Source of the DNA: Scilla litardierei
Taxonomy: Eukaryota; Streptophyta; Magnoliopsida; Asparagales; Asparagaceae
Reading direction: 5' to 3'
NCBI GenBank assembly: GCA_030789695.1
Contig: CM061142.1
Location: forward strand, 46,937,987 to 47,001,986
Length of the DNA stretch: 64,000 bases
This document shows positions 33,067 through 45,776 of this stretch, one piece after another (within the stretch, counting starts at the first letter, position 1; every line of letters begins with the position of its first letter). A program made the position numbers and the translations under genes. The notes beneath the pieces are model-generated. The model was not told the DNA's origin, did no database searches, and saw only the letters and a program-made list of their open reading frames with translations.

Positions 33067-36000
33067 CAGCATTTGGTACCTTGATAGCGGTTGCTCGAAT
33101 CACATGACGGGCAACGAATCCCTCTTCACAACGCTATCAAGGAAAGATGGAGGGACGGTTATTCTTGGAGATGGAAAGAAGTGCAAAATCTTGGGTAAAG
33201 GTAACATTGGTAAGCATCCTCTTGTGGTCATTGAAAATGTTAATCTTGTTGATGGTTTAGCACATAACTTGTTAAGTGTGAGTCAGCTATGCTCTATAGG
33301 CCTTAAGGTTCATTTCGAAAATGACAAAGTATATATCTTAAAAGGTGATGATATTCTTTTCAAGGGTACATCTTATAATAACATCTATACTATCAAACTT
33401 AGTGATTCAAATAATCTAAAATGTTTAGTTGCATCACATGAGATTAGTTGGCTTTGGCATCGAAGATTAGGCCATGCCGGTATGGACCTAATCTCAAAGC
33501 TTGCTCGAAAGAAACTAGTGAGAGGTTTACCTCAAATTAGCTTTGATCGGGACAAGCTTTGTGATGCATGTCAACTAGGTAAACAACATAAAAGTAGTTT
33601 CAATCCTAAAAACGTTGTAACTACTTCTAAGCCATTGCAACTGATACATTTGGATTTATTTGGACCCACAAAGGTTGCTAGTTTAGGTGGTATGCATTAT
33701 TGCTTTGTTATTGTCGATGACTTTTCACGTTTCACCTGGGTTTATTTTTTTGACACACAAACATGAAACTTTTGATGTTTTCAAAATGTTTTGTAAAAAG
33801 GTTGAAAATGAAAAAGGTTTTTCAATTGTCAAAGTTAGAAGTGATCATGGAGGAGAATTTGTTAATACTAGCTTTGATGATTTTTGCATTTCAAAAGGTT
33901 ATTCACATAATTTTTCCGCCACGAGGACACCACAACAAAATGGGGTGGTTGAGAGGAAAAACCGTACTTTGCAAGAAATGGCTAGGACCATGATTCATGA
34001 TTACAAATTGCCTTTATATTTTTGGTCTGAAGCTATACATACTTCTTGCTATATTTTAAATCGTGTGTTGATTAGACCAATTTTGAAGAAAACACCTTAT
34101 GAGCTTTATAGAGAGTTGACTCCTAACTTATCACATTTAAAACCATTTGGATGCAACTTCTATATTCTGAAAGTTGGCGAAAATCAGGATAAATTTGATG
34201 CTAAATCCGATGAGGGTATTTTTGTTGGCTACTCACCACATAGCAAATCTTATCGAGTATTTAACAAAAGAACTCTTACTATTCAAGAAACTGTGCATGT
34301 GAAATTTGACGAGAAAAGTGCTATTAATGAGTCTTCTAGTGCTGCAGAATCTACAGATATTACAGGTGGCTTGGATGGACTGGAGATAAACACTAGCAAT
34401 TCCAATGATCAAGAGAATAACAATGATGGTGTACCAAAAGAAGCAGAAGCTACTACGTCATCACAAGATCTCCCTAAGGATTGGCGCTTTAAGAAGGATC
34501 ATCCAAAGAATCAAATCCTTGGAGACACGACGGAAGGTATACGTACTAGAAGTAGCTTTAATTTGATGGTTAACTTTGCATTTATATCCATTTTGGAGCC
34601 TAAAAATGTTGATAGTGCTTTAGAAGATTCCTATTGGATTATGGCAATGCATGAGGAATTGTCACAATTTGATAGGAATCAAGTTTGGGAACTTGTTCCT
34701 AAACCAAAAAATCAAACAATTATAGGCACTAAATGGGTATTTAGAAACAAACTTGACGAAATGGGACATGTTGTGCGCAATAAAGCAAGATTAGTTGCAC
34801 AAGGTTATAACCAAGAGGAAGGGATTGATTTTGATGAAACATTTGCTCCCGTCGCAAGATTGGAAGCAATTAGGATGCTTTTAGCATTTGCTAGTTTCAT
34901 GAAATTCAAACTCTTTCAAATGGACGTCAAGAGTGCCTTTTTGAATGGAGTTTTATCTGAGGAAGTCTATGTCAAACAACCTCCTGGGTTTGAAGACTCC
35001 ATCCACCCGGACTATGTTTTCAAGCTTAAACGTGCTTTATATGGGCTCAAACAAGCTCCTAGAGCTTGGTATGAGCGACTTAGTAAATTTTTGCTTGAAA
35101 ATAATTTTTCCATGGGAAAGGCGGATAAAACTCTATTTGTTAAGCATCAAAATAAAGATCTACTTGTAGTACAAATATATGTTGATGATATCGTTTTTGG
35201 TGCTACTAACAATCTATTGTGTGAGGAATTTGCTTCATGTATGTCTAGGGAATTTGAGATGAGCCTGATGGGTGAACTTACATTCATGCTTGGTTTGCAA
35301 ATCAACAATGTGAGGACGGAATTTTCATTAATCAAGCAAAATATGCAAAGGAGTTAGTGAAGAAGTTTGGACTTGAAAATGCTAAGGAATGCTCTACTCC
35401 CATGGCAACGACGGCAACGATGGATAAAGACGAAAAGGGAAAGAATGTGGATGAACGCTTGTACCGAGGTATGATTGGTAGCCTATTATACTTGACAGCT
35501 AGTAGGCCTGATATAATGTTATGTGTATGTTTATGTGCAAGGTTTCAATCTTGTCCAAAAGAGTCCCATCTTTCTTATGTTAAACGAATAATTCGATATG
35601 TTAAAGGAACCTTAGATTTTGGTTTATGGTATCCTTGTTCCACATCATTTGAGCTTGTAGGATATTGTGATGCGGATTTTGCGGGAAGTAAGACTGATCG
35701 TAAGAGTACCACGTGCACTTGCCAACTACTAGGTATGTCTCTTGTTTTTTGGTTCTCCAAGAAGCAAAACTCCATAGCATTAAGTACAATCGAAGCCGAA
35801 TATGTTTCAGCAGGTTGTTGTGCTCAAATTCTATGGATGAGACAAACCCTCAGAGACTACGATCTTACTTTCCAACCCACAACCATTTGGTGTGACAACA
35901 AGAGTGCTATAAATCTATCTAAAAATCCTATTCTACACTCTAGGACAAAACATATTGACATTCGTCACCACTTCCTTAGAGATCATGTTGATAAGAAAGA

Positions 36001-36073
36001 TATCTCTTTAGGATATATTGATACAGAAAAACAATTAGCGGACATTTTCACCAAACCCTTAAACCAAAAATAA
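33067..36073 (+). pseudogene. SIRE-type Copia pol (protease-integrase-RT-RNase H), frameshifted
   Basis: Polyprotein of a Copia element in three frames. Aspartic protease: WYLDSGCSNHMTG (about 33077-33115). GAG-pre-integrase zinc finger: WLWHRRLGH .. LCDACQLGK (33450-33590). Integrase: [31 protein letters not shown] (to 33980), giving the D, D and E residues. [37 protein letters not shown] and the YVDD box (about 35178-35190). RNase H: YCDADFAGSKTDRKSTT, STIEAEYVSA, IWCDNKSAI, KHIDIRHHFLRD, ADIFTKPL (35640-36060). Frameshifts lie in a T-run near 33747 and near 35315. Apart from these it is well preserved. It could have served the gag-only relative before decaying. Confidence 0.92.
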
Positions 36074-37329
36074 TTTTGCTTCATTCGAAGGGAGTTGGGG
36101 ATTATGTCACTAATTGAGCATTAGCATGCATATCCATGCACATACACATGCTTACTTATTGTACCTAAGCCACACACTATTTCATCTTCATGTGGGTTTG
36201 GTCATTCTTGGTATGTGCATGCATGATCGTCATCACTATTATTGATTTTGGTTGAAATTTGATATGAACCTTGTTAGACATCTTAGAAACATTAAAATGT
36301 TTTTGATGATGATGCACCATATTATTGTAAAATCCCCATGCTTGAATTATTAATAAAAAGGTGACACTTGTAAGCATGCCAAATTGTACGAATCAAATAG
36401 ATTGATTGAGTCTTATAAACTATGGAGACAATTGAATGTGCTTAGATTCTAAAGTTTCTGAATTTATATTCTATCTTTACAATTTTGTGCGCTTAAATCT
36501 CTATGGAAAATTATTTAGTAGGAGTCGAGTAGGTGATGCCTTCATGCGTCACTAGTCTGAGACACCAACATTGTAATAATAATTAAAAAAATGCTATGCG
36601 CATTAAAAAAATTAGTAAAAGAAAAAGGGAATAGCAAAACATCTTCAAATATACTACATTTGATACCGGTGGCTAGTAACCGGATTTCGGGGGGTTGTTG
36701 AGCAATGCGTATGAAATATGGTAGATGAAGCAACCACTTAGCGCACCTCAATTCCAAAGGACCCGAAATTTAACACCATGGTATGCCTTGATTGGTGTCT
36801 CCCTACACATTACTTATTGATTATTCCATAGCAACGAAGGCTCACAAAATGTATTAGATAATTTTATATTTTCCTCTCTTAAGTTTCTAAGCACCCCTCA
36901 TATTGTCAAAGTGTTTCATAATACAACATCTTCTTGTTAGATTTCTTACAACGATCGTATGCTTTCAATGCTCATGATATTTGTTATACTTTAAGTTCGT
37001 GGGGAATAAGCATTAATATGAGCATCGTCATCAATTTCTTGTTTCTTCGATTTGTAAACTTGTTTCATGTCTCATTCTTAACCTCTTCAATTTGTGTGAT
37101 CTTTTCGATTAATGGCAAAAGGGGGAGAAGAAGAAAAAATAGCAGAAAAATAATGGGATGGGGAAGATATGCACATTTTAAGGGGGAGCTTGTCACTACT
37201 TTTCATGAGAACACATCGATAGGGGTAGCCTTGTATGATGTCTATAATCATGTGCACTATATTGCTTGCTCTTTATTATAATTTCTCAATTTTTCCATGC
37301 TTGTTTGCCATCATCAAAAAGGGGGAGAT
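36074..37329 (+). mobile_element. Long 3' non-coding region of the SIRE-type element
   Basis: No ORF with support; an env-like gene, present in some SIRE elements, is not found. Several purine runs (about 37122-37135, 37181-37188) precede the polypurine tract AAAAAGGGGGAGAT at 37316-37329. Confidence 0.75.
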
Positions 37330-39105
37330 TGTTGGCCTAGTTAGTCTACTAACTAGGTCGTATGGTATAATTTTGATGATGACAAACAAACCGTGTGACT
37401 AACATTTTTCATTAAGTGATTTCAGGGAGCAAAATGCAAAATAAATTTCGTTTGCAAGAGAAAGCGCGAATGTGGACATTGGTGCAAAAAGGAAATTCAA
37501 ATGATTCTACATTATCTATATTCAGATTCAAATGGAGACTTGAATTGGTCAAGTAATTGATTAGATACTCAAGAGTTCTCTACTTGATTTCAAACTCAAT
37601 GTTCTCTTCCAAAACACAACGTAATTGGTCTCCTATTCAATCTCATCCCATTATCACGCAAGATAGGATAGAAGCAAAACAAAAATCATGCTCTCTTCAA
37701 AAAGAAAACTACCGAATTTTCGAGTCTGTTTGTTTTTGATGCCATCCAATTATCAAAGTCCATGCCCTCTTCAAAAAGAAAAATAAGCCGGATGTCTTCA
37801 AATCAAATACCCTCAGACTGCCGCAATATCGCATTCAAAATATTCAGTTATCTGCCACATAATCTCCAATATCATAATCCTGGCCGAATTATTTTTTTGA
37901 TCTTATCACTCCACTTACTTGAATAAACAGAAGTGGAACACATTTAAGGGTGTGCTCTTGGCCATTCTCCAAAGGGGTTTTTCAAATGATATTTCTGTGC
38001 TCTTCCTAAAAGAAAAATTGCACGCACTGAAAATTCCTTTGAGTTCTCCTTTGTATGCGTGACCATTCCTTTTGAGAATCAATGATTTTCGTGCTCTCCT
38101 TTTAATTTTCGGCCTGAAACCTTTTGATATTAATTGAGTGCGGTTCTTAAACTATTTCTTGCGACTCGTCATTGATTTTGTGAAGTGCAGCTCTTCATAA
38201 TTTATTTTGTTAGTGCGGCTTCATCCTGCAAAGATCCGAAGTTAGGGGCGGCAGCTTCTAGTTTTTTTTCTGAGAACCGTAACTTGAAGAACAGACAGAA
38301 GGCCGCAACAATGAAGCACCTTGAAGAACTTGCGCAACATCCATGTGAAGAAGAACAAGTGCTCATCTTCTTCTTGTGGTGTTGAAGAGAATCTCGTGAC
38401 AGAGGCGTGTGACCATAAGCGACATCCTCCAGCGACTGGTGGCCACAGATTCCCATCTCCAAACTCACGGTTTGTCCAAGGGCAGATTTCAAGTGCTGAT
38501 TCCAGTTTTGCGCATTCAACTTCGTACGCTCATATCTCTTGATCCAGACGTCGGATCGACTTGTCGTTTACGCCCACGCGACCACATCTTCATCCTATTC
38601 GCAACGGTGATAGTATCCTTTGCTCAGTTTACAGAATCATACACAGTTCGAGCGTTTTTCTACAGATCAGCCACTGCAGAATTCAGATTCGTGCAGTCAT
38701 CTTCCGAAGACCATATCTTCCAATCCAGACATCGGATCAGCGAATCGTTTGCGCCCACGCGATCACGATCTCACAAAATTTATCACGGTGATATCTCTCT
38801 GATTTTTCACCTCAGTATTAATGCTATTTGAATCTGTTTTAGTTGTGAGATTGTATTGTGAATATCTTTACTCTAAAGCTATCTCTGCGCTTTAACTCTT
38901 GAACTATATTTGTACGGTGAGATCACTACCCGTAAGTGTGATCAGGTTTATTGAGTGAAATCCTCATAGGGCTTGGGGTCGGAGTTTTGGCGGGGAGCCA
39001 CTCCATTAAAAAATATCTGTGTCTGATTATCTCTGTGTTTGTGATTATTTTTAAATTTGTGCCACACACACACACCCTATTCACCCCCCTCTAGGGTGTT
39101 TTTCA
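37330..39105 (+). repeat. 3' LTR of the SIRE-type element
   Basis: 1776 bp from TGTTGGCCTAG to GGTGTTTTTCA, preceded by the polypurine tract. Near the start is a hairpin with arms CCTAGTTAGT/ACTAACTAGG (37334-37355). The ending CACACACACACCCTATTCACCCCCC is typical of the group. The insertion point is inside a minus-strand Gypsy gag; the matching left duplication is lost in the gap. Confidence 0.88.
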
Positions 39106-39355
39106 CTTCCTTCCCGGAAAATGTCCTCGGCTGAATCTCATTGAACTGCTTCACTCCTGGAGCAGCTCGAGGGGCAGGCGGAGGTGGTGGTGCAACTGGG
39201 GGAGCCTGGGCAGCACGTTGGGACTGCTGGACCAACTGATGCTGCACATCCAGCATCTCTCTCATCACGCCCAGAAACTGACGGAACACTCCGCCCTGGT
39301 CTTCCGGAACTCCATCTCCTGAGCTCCCCGATCGGGTAGTACGTCGTCCTGCCAT
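39106..39355 (-). pseudogene. Gypsy (probable chromovirus) gag, N-terminal fragment
   Basis: Minus-strand ORF starting MAGRRTTRSGSSG at 39355, continuing VFRQFLGVMREMLDVQHQLVQQ, a Pro/Ala-rich linker, and FNEIQPRTFSGKE. This is the usual start of gag in plant Tekay/Del-like chromoviruses. It is cut after ~83 residues by the SIRE-type LTR. The lineage call rests on this short stretch only. Confidence 0.65.
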
Positions 39356-39480
39356 CCTATTGATAGAAAGACATAGATTAGACTCGTACGATTACTGGAT
39401 GATAATAAAATGAAGTTCAATACTTTGATTGTTCCGAATTTGCAGAAAGGGTGGGACCTGCATGGGCCACCACTAAAACC

Positions 39481-42261
39481 TGTCACGCCCCGCTTCCCAA
39501 AAGTGCGGAGGCGAAGCGTGACTAAGGCCCGCTTAGGCCGAAGCTAAGAGCTCAGACCCAATAAGCGTCTGTGGTATTTCAAAACGAAGGAACAGGTCCC
39601 TGCAAGTTAGTACGGAACAATAAGAGTACTGAAAGGAAAAGCATATCATTTTATTCCAAAAATATTCATCCAAAGTACTGAGAGTCTAAAACGCCCAAAG
39701 GGCTACAACTGCAGAAAAGAAAACTACTGGTGCAAGCACCCAACCTAGACAGGAAAACAAAGGTGCTATGCACCCAATCTAAACTGGAACAAAAACTCCA
39801 GAACAGCAACGAGAGGGCCTCTAACTCTGGTCCTCCTCTGGATTGTACTCTGGATCAGTATCCTCCGGCTCCACGTCTGTTGACAAGTCTGCCTCGTCGA
39901 CGTACTCTGGCTCAACACCTGACGTACAGCACCAAAAGAAGGAACTGTACGTCAGGTAAGGTCTACAAAAGGGGGTCAGACCAAACTGCAAGTGTACCGA
40001 CTTTTTAACAATGGTTTACTGGTTGATTAGCATGCTGAGGTTATAACAGATGAACAAAAGAAAGTAAACACAGCAGGAAAGTAAAACGTGACAAGTAGTA
40101 GTCGTAGCGTGTGCTACCAACTACGGGACTAACCTAACAGGTGTCAAGACAAGTCGGGACATGGCGGGACAAGACAAGACAAGTGTGACACGAAAGGGTC
40201 ACGCCTTATGGTTCGAGGGGGATCAGACCCTCTTCCCGTGCGCACGCTCAACCCTACCCCAACCCCGAGTATTCAAGACATGACAAGACAAGACAAGACA
40301 AGGGATCACTCGCTCTAGCTTGGCGAGTGCCCTATTGCCCTCTGGGCTGTGTATCACGACAAGGGATCACTCGGAGAGTGCCCTATTGCCCTCTGGGCTG
40401 AGTATAACGACAAGGGATAACTCGGAGGGTGCCCTATTGCCCTCTGGGTTGTGCAAGACGGAACAGGACGTGACAAGACAGGAAAGGTTATTCTAGGGTG
40501 TCCACACACACGCACACACAAGATAGTCCTACGATGTCAAAAGTTGCTGTTAGGCTCAGACTTCGTCGTCAAGTCTGAGCCGTCAAGGGACGTCCCGGAC
40601 GCTATCATTTCACGTCCGGTTCTCTTTGTTCACAGTTAACAGTTCTAACAAACTAAGGCCTAAGCACAGCCAAAAGTGCAAGTGAATACACTTACCTGCG
40701 GTGGCGAGTGTGTCGTCCTCCCGGAGCGTCTCGTCCAAGCGTCTCGTCAACGGTAGTCCGTCTGAAAGAGTGTCACGTCGACGGTGTCAGGTCTCGTTTT
40801 CAGTAATTCCTATTAGGGTTCGTGTCTAGGTTATCGGGACTATCCTATTCGTCAGAAATCACATTTTTGATGTTCAGCCTAATTCGACGATCTATCCTAT
40901 GTGCACAGTCATCAAGTCCATTCGTCGATTTTCCTACGTTTGCACAACGTTTTAAAAGAGCGAAAAGGAAAATTTAATTAAAGTTGTCGACTTTTAGTTT
41001 AGGGTCTAATTATAGCTACGGTGGGGGTTGCTACGAGTTCAGGGAACCAACCTTTTCCGGAGTCTGGAGTAGAATGGATGTAGGGGCGAAAAACTCCTCG
41101 TCGTCAAATCTGAATGGCGAACAACATTCCAAAAGCTAGATCTTGCGACGAAGGGCTACGACGTGTCGTAACGTCGTAGTCGACAAATCCACGAAGAAGA
41201 ACACCAAAGTGGGGCCCACAGCAATGCTAGGGGTCAATGGGGGACCCACAATACTTCTGGAGAACTTGGGGGGCCCACGGTGGTAAGCGTTGCGAAGGTT
41301 GCGACGTTGCGACGAACGTCGCTCGGTCAGACCGGGCCGCTGTGGGGGATTCCCTCGGTCAGACACTGCGCACAGCGGTCGCAGCGCTGTGGAGCTGCGG
41401 TCGGTCGGTCACAGTGGGCCGCTGCGAGGAGATCAGTCGGTCAGACACTGCGGGGCGGGGGTTGCAACGAGCGGGGGTTGCAACGAAGCGGCGGTGCGGG
41501 GGAGCGGGTTGGTCAGACCGATGGGAGCTATCGGTCGGGCGCTGCGGGCTACAGCGGAGCGGAGCGGGGTGCAGAGCGGGGGATCCCTTCGGTCGTAGTG
41601 GGCGGATGCGGAGGGATCTGTCGGTCGTAGCAGGGGCGGCTGCGGGCTGCAACGTTGCAGCTTGCAACGCTGCGGAGCAGGGCGGATGCGGAGCGGGGCC
41701 TCGGTCAGACCAAGGGAACGCGGGGGTTTCCGTCGGTCGTGCGGGGCGGCTGCGGACTGAAGGGGGTGCGAAACTTTGGGTTGGGTTTTTGACGACTAGA
41801 GTTTGTGTGTTGCGAAAATAGTTTAACCTAGGGCTTATTTAAATAGGAAAGGGGGTTAGGGAAGGTCTAGGGTTTAGGAAATTATTTAAATTAATTAAAA
41901 TAATTAAGATACTTAAAATAGCTCTCCCTCACCCTCTCTCACGCATGGAGATGCGGCTAAGGCTAGGGCTTGGGTCAAAATTTATTTTGGGAAGTTATAA
42001 TGAAATAGTAATTTTATTAGGATTAAAATACTTATAAAAGTAGGATTTAAAAATATTATAAACTTAGTCAAAAATGGAAAATGGGTCAAATGAAGCCCAA
42101 AAATTGCAAAATAAATATGGGGTGCTCGGGACGACGAAAGAAAGAGGACTAAGAAGACGGATCTAAATTTCGACGTCGAGGGACGAAACTAAAAATAGAA
42201 ACGTCTCACGTCAAAACTGAAAATCGTGACGTCACTTCAAATATGACCAAATCGTGGAAGA
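39481..42261 (-). repeat. Probable LTR and leader of the chromovirus-like element
   Basis: Begins on the plus strand with TGTCACGCCCCGCTTCCC, an end common to such LTRs, and contains only non-coding repeat DNA: AAGACAAGACAAGAC runs (40150-40300), a three-copy 45-60-bp repeat (40297-40450), a GC-rich block of TCGGTCAGAC/GGGGCGGCTGCGG repeats (41290-41760) and a symmetric TATTTAAATA (41836-41846). No primer site is recognised, and the far end is interrupted by the family C insertion, so its limits are uncertain. The 194-residue open frame at 41237-41821 is a by-product of high GC. Confidence 0.5.
40297..40450. repeat. Three-copy tandem repeat in the chromovirus-like LTR
   Basis: GACAAGGGAT.ACTCGG .. 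GTGCCCTATTGCCCTCTGGG occurs three times (starts at about 40297, 40358 and 40409), with the first unit longer by a CTCTAGCTTGGC insert. Confidence 0.8.
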
Positions 42262-42587
42262 ACGACTGCCTCGTCTCAAATGATGTGAGAACTACTCCCA
42301 AGCGCAGGAGATCGTACAAGTAATATCCTGGTGAGTCCAGGTATCGAATCCACGGGACAACTGACCTGCAAAACTACGAACGTCAATCTGTAAAGAGTAA
42401 TAATACGATGATAACCTACCACCTATCAAACACAAAGATATAGGATCAAGAGTTTCAAATAGCAAAAGAAAATCCTACGGTATTTACGGTGACTTCGGTA
42501 GAGGTACAAATATGGGGAGTATGTGTTGGGTTTGATTTCGTTAGGGTGTGTGCAATCAATGATTATCAATACCTTTTCTATAACTCA

Positions 42588-43127
42588 ACGTTTCGTCCGG
42601 TAAGGGCACGAGAACGTCGGAAAGTATGGCGATCAAGCGAATAAAAACGTGCCAAAGGATTAATCACATGCAACGTCAACTTCATAAGGAAAATAAACAC
42701 GCATCACGAATAAGTCCGCAAAGATCAGATTCGTCTCAAGCATGCACACGTCTCCGTATAACATACCCAAACAATAAATGACTAGGAATTGACGAAGCAC
42801 GCGACTATACAATTAAAATAGGGCGAAAAGATATAGAAATCAACAATCACGACACCCTAACTACGTCAACACCAACACATATGAGATGGATGTGCTACGG
42901 TTGTGAGTTCATTAGGAGTTTATAATCGCTGAAATATCATGTCTTTCATATATCTCAACGCTTCACCCGGTCAAGGCGTGAAGACGTCGGAAGATGAATC
43001 GATAAAAACTAGTCAAAATAGCCGTATACGTATCACTAGCAACATTGATTTCATTAAACGATAAACGCAACAATAAGTTCAGATTAGTGAACATGAGTTA
43101 GCTAACCTTGTCAGGGCCTAGCCATAT
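42588..43127 (-). repeat. Constant-loop hairpins in the family C LTR
   Basis: On the plus strand: ACGTTTCGT/ACGAGAACGT around CCGGTAAGGGC (42588-42617), ACGCTTCAC/GTGAAGACGT around CCGGTCAAGGC (42958-42987), and TAGCTA/CTAGCCA around CCTTGTCAGGGC (43099-43124). The first two have 9-bp stems with one bulged base on the same arm. In the sister LTR the third stem is perfect (TGGCTAG/CTAGCCA, 47659-47684). Confidence 0.75.
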
Positions 43128-43962
43128 GGGATGTAAACAATATCGACAATAAGCAAATACCCAACAAATACGTTGTAGAAATCAATGTTACAAGCAATTT
43201 TGACATGATAATAGGGCTAAAGACATGAAATTTAGCGAATAAATACTCCTAACTACATCACAACCATAGCACAAGGAGATTAGCCACGCATGGTGTAAAG
43301 AAAATCAGATTTCATAGCCAAATACATCGTTTTAATAGCCAAAATACAATGAAATACACCAAATACGAGGTATAAGTTCAAGAATTTATCACCAGATCTC
43401 CACTTTAGAACCCAAAACTCCCTTAGAATAGGAAGAATAGCCTCTGGAATTTTTCAGAATTTTCCACTGGAGAAATACGCACAGTAGCCGCTCCAAAAGT
43501 CCCAAAATACGCCTGAATACCCCCTAAAAACCCTAGAATACGCTTAAATAATAGGCATTGCGGGTCTGGGGGCTTAACGGGTTCAAAACCCGCATCCATT
43601 TGCGCCTAAACCCGAACCGCTCAGTCGCTTGAAATCCTGGCCGTCCGATCGCCGCGGGATTTCACCACGGCTTGACACGTGGCCAAGCGGGTTGCGAAGT
43701 TCGCCCGCTTCGTTTAAATTCGAACGCAGCTCGAATTGATTTGGGCCGTAGGGTCTTGATCCTATGGCTGCAAGCTCGCTCCGCTGAACGATCTGACTTA
43801 TCCTCGGAATACATCTGGACCGTCCGATCAAAAGATCGAACGGCTGCGATCTCGCCCGCTCCGCTCCACTGAGATACGCGTCGGATAAAATATCTGCCGT
43901 TGGATCATCATCCAGCGGCTCTTCGTTCGCCGCGTCACCGCATTGCTGTGAGCTGCTCCTGG

Positions 43963-43984
43963 CCGTCGGATTCGAATCCGACGG
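43963..43984. repeat. Perfect 22-bp palindrome in the family C LTR
   Basis: The 11-bp arm CCGTCGGATTC is followed directly by its complement. Relatives with the same stem and a 4-nt spacer lie at 43898-43921 (spacer CATC) and 44116-44137 (spacer CGTG). The same set is in the sister LTR (22-bp copy at 48522-48543). Confidence 0.95.
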
Positions 43985-44532
43985 TGTAAACGACGCCGCG
44001 TCGTCCGGTATCAAAGCACAGCTTCGATTTCAATTTCGTTCGTTCGATCGTGATCGGGCGATCACAATGTCGCCACGTCTCCCCATCTTCAGCAGCGTCT
44101 GGGCGAAGATGCAATCCGTCGGATCGTGATCCAACGGTCGCTAAAAATCGCGTCGGCACGCTCGTCTTGGCCGTAGGATGAAGGCGGGAGTCGTTCTGAT
44201 GCTAACATGTGTGCGCTCGTGCGGCCGAATTTTCTTTTTATTTCTTCATTTTAAATTGTATTTTGCATTCAAAAATTCATAGTAATTAGCACAGATCTCA
44301 GAAAAATACAAATAAATGGTCGTTGGAATCGTGAGATTGAGACCTTGCCATGAAAAATATAAAAAATGCAGAAATACTCAATAGAATTCATGTTTTGTGC
44401 ACAAATCAAGTAATTTCTCTAATAATTGATGATATTAAAAATACGAACGTATTAGAGACCAATTAAGCATCATATGAACACAAAATAGGACTAAATGGGG
44501 GGTTTAATATGCAATATTCAATCCGAATCACA

Positions 44533-45776
44533 CCCCCCCAACTAGCGTTTTGCTAGTCCCTAGCAAAAAGAGTGATGAATACGGATGATTAGTAAAATAA
44601 TAATTCTATCAATTGCTTATGGCATGGTTCAATAATACGCTTTCCAACATGATTTATACCATCAATATACATAATCCATGCACAAGATCAATCACATGAA
44701 ATTTTCTCTAATTTAATTTGAATAAAGAACATGCAAGCATCGTTTTGCGCAAGCGAAAGTATAACATGACGTTATGTACTAGTCTTCTCATTTCCAAGGA
44801 GTTGGCATCTCAAAAAGATCGTTCAAATCATGGGTATTGAAGTTGCTCAGTGTATTCACCATTTCTTTTCTTTATTGGTTATGCGTAACGCGCATCAAGC
44901 AACATTCGCGGAAAATGTATAACTTGGATCGCTCCATCAAATGAGTGAGGTTCCGGTCAATGGCTCCCAAATCAGACGATAATATGGCATTAGGCCAAAA
45001 AGGACCCCTCGGACTGTACTACTTGAGCCAACCAAGTTATTTATTTATTGGCACACTTATTCAATTCATTCATTTTAAATTTTAGCCAAGTTTTTTTTTC
45101 TTTCTTTTTTTTTCGTAAGCAACTCAACACCCATAAATCGAACATAAACATCAATAACGAATGCCAAATTTCCTCTTCAACTTGAAGACTTTTCTAATAA
45201 ATCGTGTATACTTAAGCTTTTTCATCACATTATCATGCCTGAAATAAACTCAAACTATTTTGAGATATCAATCATGGCAATTGAAAATTTTCATGAATAG
45301 CATATTAACGAGCAATTCCATGAAGAAAAAAATTAATATTTCAGGCCATAAGCAATGTTTAGAACTCAATTAACGCATAATTACCCGCATTTGAGGAACA
45401 AAAGGGAGGTATAAATGATGAGAATTGGTGGTTCATTCTTTCCTTATGCCATGCTTTTGAAAAAAAAATCCTAAGATCTCATACACACCCCCCAACTAAA
45501 GATGGACATTGTCCTCAATGTCGAAAGGGGTACGAGTTTATTCAAGCAAGCATCCTAGAAAGCATATAAAATTCTACGCTACTGGAAAGAACACACCGTG
45601 TTCAAATGGCGGATCCTGAATCTTTAATGGTGGAGGAAGTTGTTCAATTTGATCCTTGCGCTCCTCGGCGAGTAATCTTCCTTCTGTAGCTAAATTGGAC
45701 TCCAGCAACACAACTCCAATCATCTCTATAAGCTGTTTACCAATGTCTTGCAAGAGATGAGTTATGTCAGTCCAAA
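44533..45776 (-). mobile_element. Family C internal non-coding region with polypurine tract
   Basis: Reading minus, the polypurine tract TTGGGGGGG (44541-44533) abuts the LTR. The Athila/Tat signature ACATTGAGGACAATGTCC followed by TTGGGGGGT lies at about 45520-45487. No gene is seen. Confidence 0.75.

Larger units (their letters stand above)
42267..44532 (-). repeat. Family C LTR, 3' copy
   Basis: 2266 bp from TGCCTCGTCTC to CGAATCACA (reading minus TGTGATTCGG .. GAGGCA). The left flank is ACGAC (42262-42266), a candidate target-site duplication whose partner is lost. Reading minus: constant-stem palindromes (44190-43620), TATA-like TATTTAA (43550-43544), constant-loop hairpins (43127-42588), end. 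Confidence 0.88.

Noticed and set aside
36074..37329. Env-like gene downstream of pol in the SIRE-type element
   Set aside because: No open frame of useful length or transmembrane pattern is found; only AT-rich DNA and purine tracts.
41237..41821. 194-codon open frame with Gly/Arg/Ala-rich product
   Set aside because: Open in several phases on both strands within a GC-rich repeat block of an LTR. No domain and no gene context.
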